Positions 62,837 to 64,000 of a stretch of DNA of 64,000 nucleotides are shown here, piece after piece; the stretch's first letter is position 1, and each line of letters begins with the position of its first letter. Under the pieces are notes generated by a model. It was given only the letters and a program-made list of their open reading frames with translations. It did no database searches and was not told the DNA's origin. The stretch is taken from positions 167,034,559 to 167,098,558 of the forward strand of contig CAXKWD010000002.1 in NCBI GenBank assembly GCA_964059195.1, written 5' to 3'. The position numbers were made by a program, and so were the translations under genes. This stretch comes from Ectobius pallidus. Lineage: Eukaryota; Arthropoda; Insecta; Blattodea; Ectobiidae.

Positions 62837-64000
62837 TTTTATTCTTGGAGATGAAAATCGCGCAGGATTTTAGAAAACTCGAAATAAAAACGTTTTATCA
62901 GCGTACTACATAAATCCTCCCAAATGACAAAACGCATAACTTTTCATTGCGAATATAACCATGTACATCAACAATAAAAATGTACCATAGTTTACGAGAT
63001 AAAGGCTTTCGAACCGTTGAAAACGCCTCGCACGAAAAAAGTCATATCGGCAAAAATTACATATTTTTCAATTCCGCACACTCACGGCATAAAGGAAACT
63101 TTCGGAAATAAAAATAAAATCGACGCTTACGAAAGTTGGCATGGCTGAGAATCCCGGGAAGGCATGCAGCTTCTATAAAAGCGGAGGATTGTATAAGAGT
63201 GGAAAGAGAACAGTTTCAACTGCTTTTGCATATAAACTTATGTTTCCTCGGAAACACAAGACATTTTTGAGATTATATTGTTAATGGAAAAACAATATTT
63301 TTTATTCTTGGAGATGAAAGTCGCTCAGGATTTTAGAAAAGTCGATATAAAACCATTTTATCAGCCTAGTACATAAAAACTCCCAAGAGACAAACGTCAT
63401 AACATTTCATTGCGAACAAAACGTTTACATCAACAATAAAAATGTACCATAGTTTACGTTATAACGGCTGTCGAACCGTCTCAAACGCCTCACACGAAAA
63501 AAGTCATATCGGCAAAAATAACATCTTTTACAATTCCGAACACTCACAGCATAAAAGAAACTTAGGGAAATAAAAATAAAATCGACGCTAACGAAAGTTG
63601 GCAGGGCTGAGAATCCCGGGAAGGCATGCAGCTTCTATTAAAGCGCAGGATTGTATAAGAGTGGAAAAAGAACAGTTTCAACTGCTTTTGCATATAAACT
63701 TATGTTTCCTCGGAAACACAAGACATTTTTGAGATTATATTGTTAATGTAAAAACAATATTTTTTATTCTTGGAGATGAAAGTCGCGCAGGATTTTAGAA
63801 AAGTCGAAATAAAACCGTTTTATCAGCATACTACATAAAAACTCTCTAGAGACGAACCTCATAACATTTCATTGCGAATAAAACCGTGTAACATCAACAC
63901 TAAAAATTTACCATAGTTTACGAGATAACGGCTGTCGAACCGTTGAAAACGCCTCGCACGAAAAAAGTCATATCGGCAAAAATAACATCTTTTACAATTC
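62837..64000 (+). repeat. Start of the next B unit (m5, h, partial m1)
   Basis: Starts are 62837 (m5), 63300 (h) and 63762 (m1, cut by the window end after 239 bp). It continues the copy of 51550-52712. The tail before h reads 'ttaatggaaaaac' near 63283, and the last monomer has 'caacactaaaaatttacc' near 63895, both private here. The array clearly continues beyond the window. Confidence 0.85.

Larger units (their letters stand above)
1..64000 (+). repeat. 463-bp tandem satellite array filling the window
   Basis: Every part of the window except two ~170 bp insertions is a copy of one monomer of 460-464 bp, always in the same orientation. Phasing on 'ttttattcttgg' gives starts at 1, 465, 928, 1391, 1854, 2317, 2780 and so on, for 137 whole monomers plus a partial at 63762-64000. 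Monomer 1 contains 80 G and 81 C in 464 bp (34.7% GC). Most monomers share a CCCGGG hexamer followed by GCATGC (318-323 and 327-332 in the first). Head-to-tail arrays of this kind are typical of centromeric, pericentromeric or subtelomeric heterochromatin in eukaryotes. Which of these applies cannot be decided here. No gene is embedded, so all gaps over 300 bp are satellite. Confidence 0.97.

Noticed and set aside
1..64000. CRISPR array or other prokaryotic repeat locus
   Set aside because: The repeated unit is 463 bp with no unique spacers, no cas genes and no prokaryotic genes anywhere in the window.

Overview
The window is a single block of eukaryotic satellite DNA. I found no protein-coding gene, RNA gene, origin or CRISPR array in it. 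From base 1 to base 64000 it is a head-to-tail tandem array of one AT-rich monomer of about 463 bp (observed 460-464 bp). By walking the recurring junction 'ttttattcttgg' I count 137 complete monomers plus one partial, all in the same orientation. The only other DNA is two copies of a ~170 bp non-autonomous DNA transposon. Its 16-bp terminal inverted repeats and 8-bp target duplications fit the hAT superfamily. The organism is a eukaryote, probably an invertebrate animal: there is a long higher-order satellite, a CAGTGGCGGA-type hAT MITE, about 35% GC, and no CpG depletion. The species cannot be named from this.

Monomers fall into recognisable types arranged in higher-order repeats (HORs). 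Family A is a 10-monomer HOR of 4630 bp (types m1-m10). It is present as A1 1-4630, A2 4631-9260, A3 11110-15739, A4 15740-20369, A5 35637-40266 and a shortened 8-monomer copy A6 43501-47204. A1-A4 share private variants and look identical wherever I compared them; A5 and A6 carry the older state at those sites. A four-monomer block C (9261-11109) separates A2 from A3.

Family B (20370-35636 and 47205-64000, with pieces at 40267-43500) uses related monomers in another order. The core is m5, chimera h, m1, m2', m3', m4', m5', m6', then m10 or m7'. B1 (20832-26382) and B2 (29162-34712) are paired copies 8330 bp apart. Between them a four-monomer unit of 1852 bp is tandemly doubled. The 17-monomer stretch 32402-40266 is followed at once by a second copy (40267-47204) that has lost two monomers.

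The right-hand third (47205-64000) is a mosaic of B-type and A-type units with several chimeric monomers. The two MITE copies (50119-50288 and 61407-61575) sit at the same base of the same monomer type with the same target duplication. One insertion was therefore copied with its surrounding satellite, over at least 3.5 kb at a shift of about 11,288 bp.

Two features could relate to function. One is a CENP-B-box-like motif on the minus strand in nearly every monomer. The other is a nearly invariant 3' third of the monomer holding two short dyads. Neither is proven. The many short minus-strand open frames are by-products of the repeat.
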